64,000 nt of DNA, from NCBI GenBank assembly GCA_943788495.1, contig CALSQO010000002.1, positions 310,001 through 374,000 of the forward strand, read 5' to 3'. Made by a program: the position numbers and the translations under genes. Each line of letters opens with the position of its first letter. Within the stretch, counting starts at the first letter, position 1. The notes below the pieces were generated by a model. The model saw nothing but the letters and a program-made list of their open reading frames with translations. It did no database searches and was not told where the DNA came from. The DNA comes from UA16 sp905478895 (GTDB lineage: Bacteria; Bacteroidota; Bacteroidia; Flavobacteriales_D; Sanyastnellaceae). Shown here one piece after another: positions 63,145-64,000 of this stretch.

Positions 63145-64000
63145 TGTGGGTCTTGGAATCGAGGGTCAGAAACAAAGGCTGTATCCGTGAGTGTGTTTAG
63201 AAAAGCCAAAAGGTTTCCTTTTTGTACAGCGCTTAGGGTAAGACCGCCTGAATTGTACTTCATGAAAGGGTCGATGGTGCTCGAAGGCACTCCACCTGAA
63301 TTGTAATGCTCGATGACCTCTTCCAAGGTTTGAAATCGACCGTCGTGCATATAGGGTGCCGACAATGCCACATTGCGCAGCGTTGGTGTTTTGAAGCGTC
63401 CGGAGTCTAGACCATTGCCCGTCACTCCTGCTAACCCCGGATCATGGGTAAAAACGCTGTCCAAGCCGTTGTTTCGGAAGAGATAATCACTGAATTGCAA
63501 ACCGGCCTCGCTGTGGCAGTGAAAACAATCCCCACCAAATTGACCGCCGGGGGTTACCTCGGGATCTCCTCCTTCCCGAAGAAACATCTCGTATCCTGCA
63601 AATTCGTCATCCGCAAGCGTCGCTTCCCCGCGTCGCCATTGGTCAAATTTTGAGTCGGCAGAAATCAGCGTTCGAAGGAACTGCGCAATGGCTTGAGTGG
63701 TTCGTTCAGCGGTGATATCGCCAGGCCCAAAAGCGTGAGCAAACCGACTTGGATAATCGGTTTGGGTGGCAGCGTTTGGGGCATTTTTCAGCCGTGTAAC
63801 GGCTTCATCCCATGGCAAGGCCATCTCGTCCGGATGCGAAACCGGTTCGAGAATCTGTTCCTCGAGGGAGGTCGTCCGACCATCCCAAAAGAAGGAAGTG
63901 GACCAGCCAATGTTTACAATGGCCATCGCATTTCGAAACCCTTGTGCTCCTGTGATTCCAGTGCTGTATTGATTCGGATCGGCGAATCCCGCGGACGGCA
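63141..64000 (-). CDS. di-haem cytochrome c peroxidase/MauG family protein, C-terminal part (partial)
   Basis: The gene is cut by the right edge; the frame is open through base 64000 (PAGFADPNQYSTGITGAQGFRNAMAIVNIGW upstream of the first internal ATG at 63926). The visible part has MAIVNIGWSTSFFWDGRTTSLEEQ, the second haem site CFHCH (Cys134-His138 from that ATG), and the distal Met/His region FKTPTLRNVALSAPYMHDGRFQTLEEVIEHYNSGG, all typical of periplasmic bacterial cytochrome c peroxidases. The first CxxCH and signal peptide lie outside. It reduces hydrogen peroxide with electrons from cytochrome c, or acts like MauG; which one cannot be told. Confidence 0.92.
   Translation of the reverse strand, partial: PSAGFADPNQYSTGITGAQGFRNAMAIVNIGWSTSFFWDGRTTSLEEQILEPVSHPDEMALPWDEAVTRLKNAPNAATQTDYPSRFAHAFGPGDITAERTTQAIAQFLRTLISADSKFDQWRRGEATLADDEFAGYEMFLREGGDPEVTPGGQFGGDCFHCHSEAGLQFSDYLFRNNGLDSVFTHDPGLAGVTGNGLDSGRFKTPTLRNVALSAPYMHDGRFQTLEEVIEHYNSGGVPSSTIDPFMKYNSGGLTLSAVQKGNLLAFLNTLTDTAFVSDPRFQDPH

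Overview
This window is chromosomal DNA from a member of the Bacteroidota, most likely order Flavobacteriales. The evidence is a type IX secretion system (T9SS) translocon gene (sprA), a PorP/SprF gene beside a giant PKD-repeat adhesin with a type B sorting domain, several T9SS type A C-terminal domains, Omp28-like and DUF6029-like proteins, the gene order maeB-ruvA-sprA-gcvH-vanZ-tonB, atpD-atpC standing apart from the other ATP synthase genes, and many TAnnTTTG -7 promoter boxes with few clear Shine-Dalgarno sites. Base composition looks near 50% G+C. I see no tRNA, rRNA, CRISPR array, IS element, integrase or phage gene. Gene density is high and no gene-free stretch exceeds about 300 bases; the longest are about 100-150 bases and hold divergent promoters.

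Layout. 1-2099: end of cytochrome c oxidase subunit II and all of subunit I, then a terminator. 2187-4163: ruvB-queG, followed by a small opposite-strand gene and trhO (to 5636). 5638-8050 (minus): a three-gene FtsX-type ABC transporter operon with a DUF3299-like exported protein. 8109-14516: a DUF4258-like protein, a T9SS-exported sugar-dehydrogenase-like propeller divergent from a T9SS-exported five-heme cytochrome, and a frameshifted TonB-dependent receptor. 14513-20900: proline dehydrogenase, an M20 dipeptidase, a LEA14-like lipoprotein and a large BNR propeller protein. 20910-28647: a cluster of exported thioredoxin-fold proteins (Omp28-like lipoprotein, two tandem CGPC proteins with T9SS tails, a TlpA) with two outer-membrane barrels and a divergent Cys-rich T9SS protein.

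28701-40634 (plus): maeB-ruvA-sprA-gcvH-vanZ and tonB. 40624-43429 (minus): ribF, a leucine-rich-repeat protein, pnuC and a NadR-like kinase, a flavin/NAD cofactor group. 43512-45255: atpD-atpC. 45305-48141: rlmH, divergent from nadC-yihY-DUF2147. 48143-53145 (minus): TPR protein, AddB-like nuclease, flippase. 53229-54542: murB with an unusual N-terminal extension. 54626-64000 (minus): SprF-like protein, the giant PKD adhesin (frameshifted), a YkgJ-type cysteine-cluster protein and a truncated di-heme cytochrome c peroxidase.

Much of the window serves the envelope: respiration, T9SS export, surface adhesion and extracytoplasmic redox chemistry. Three very long genes (TonB receptor, sprA, PKD adhesin) are each split by one extra base in a short homopolymer, and deleting that base restores a good join every time. 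I think sequence or assembly errors are more likely than real gene loss. The most promising uncharacterised groups are the thioredoxin-fold cluster (21.5-28.6 kb) and the divergent pair of exported sugar dehydrogenase and five-heme cytochrome (8.5-12.1 kb).
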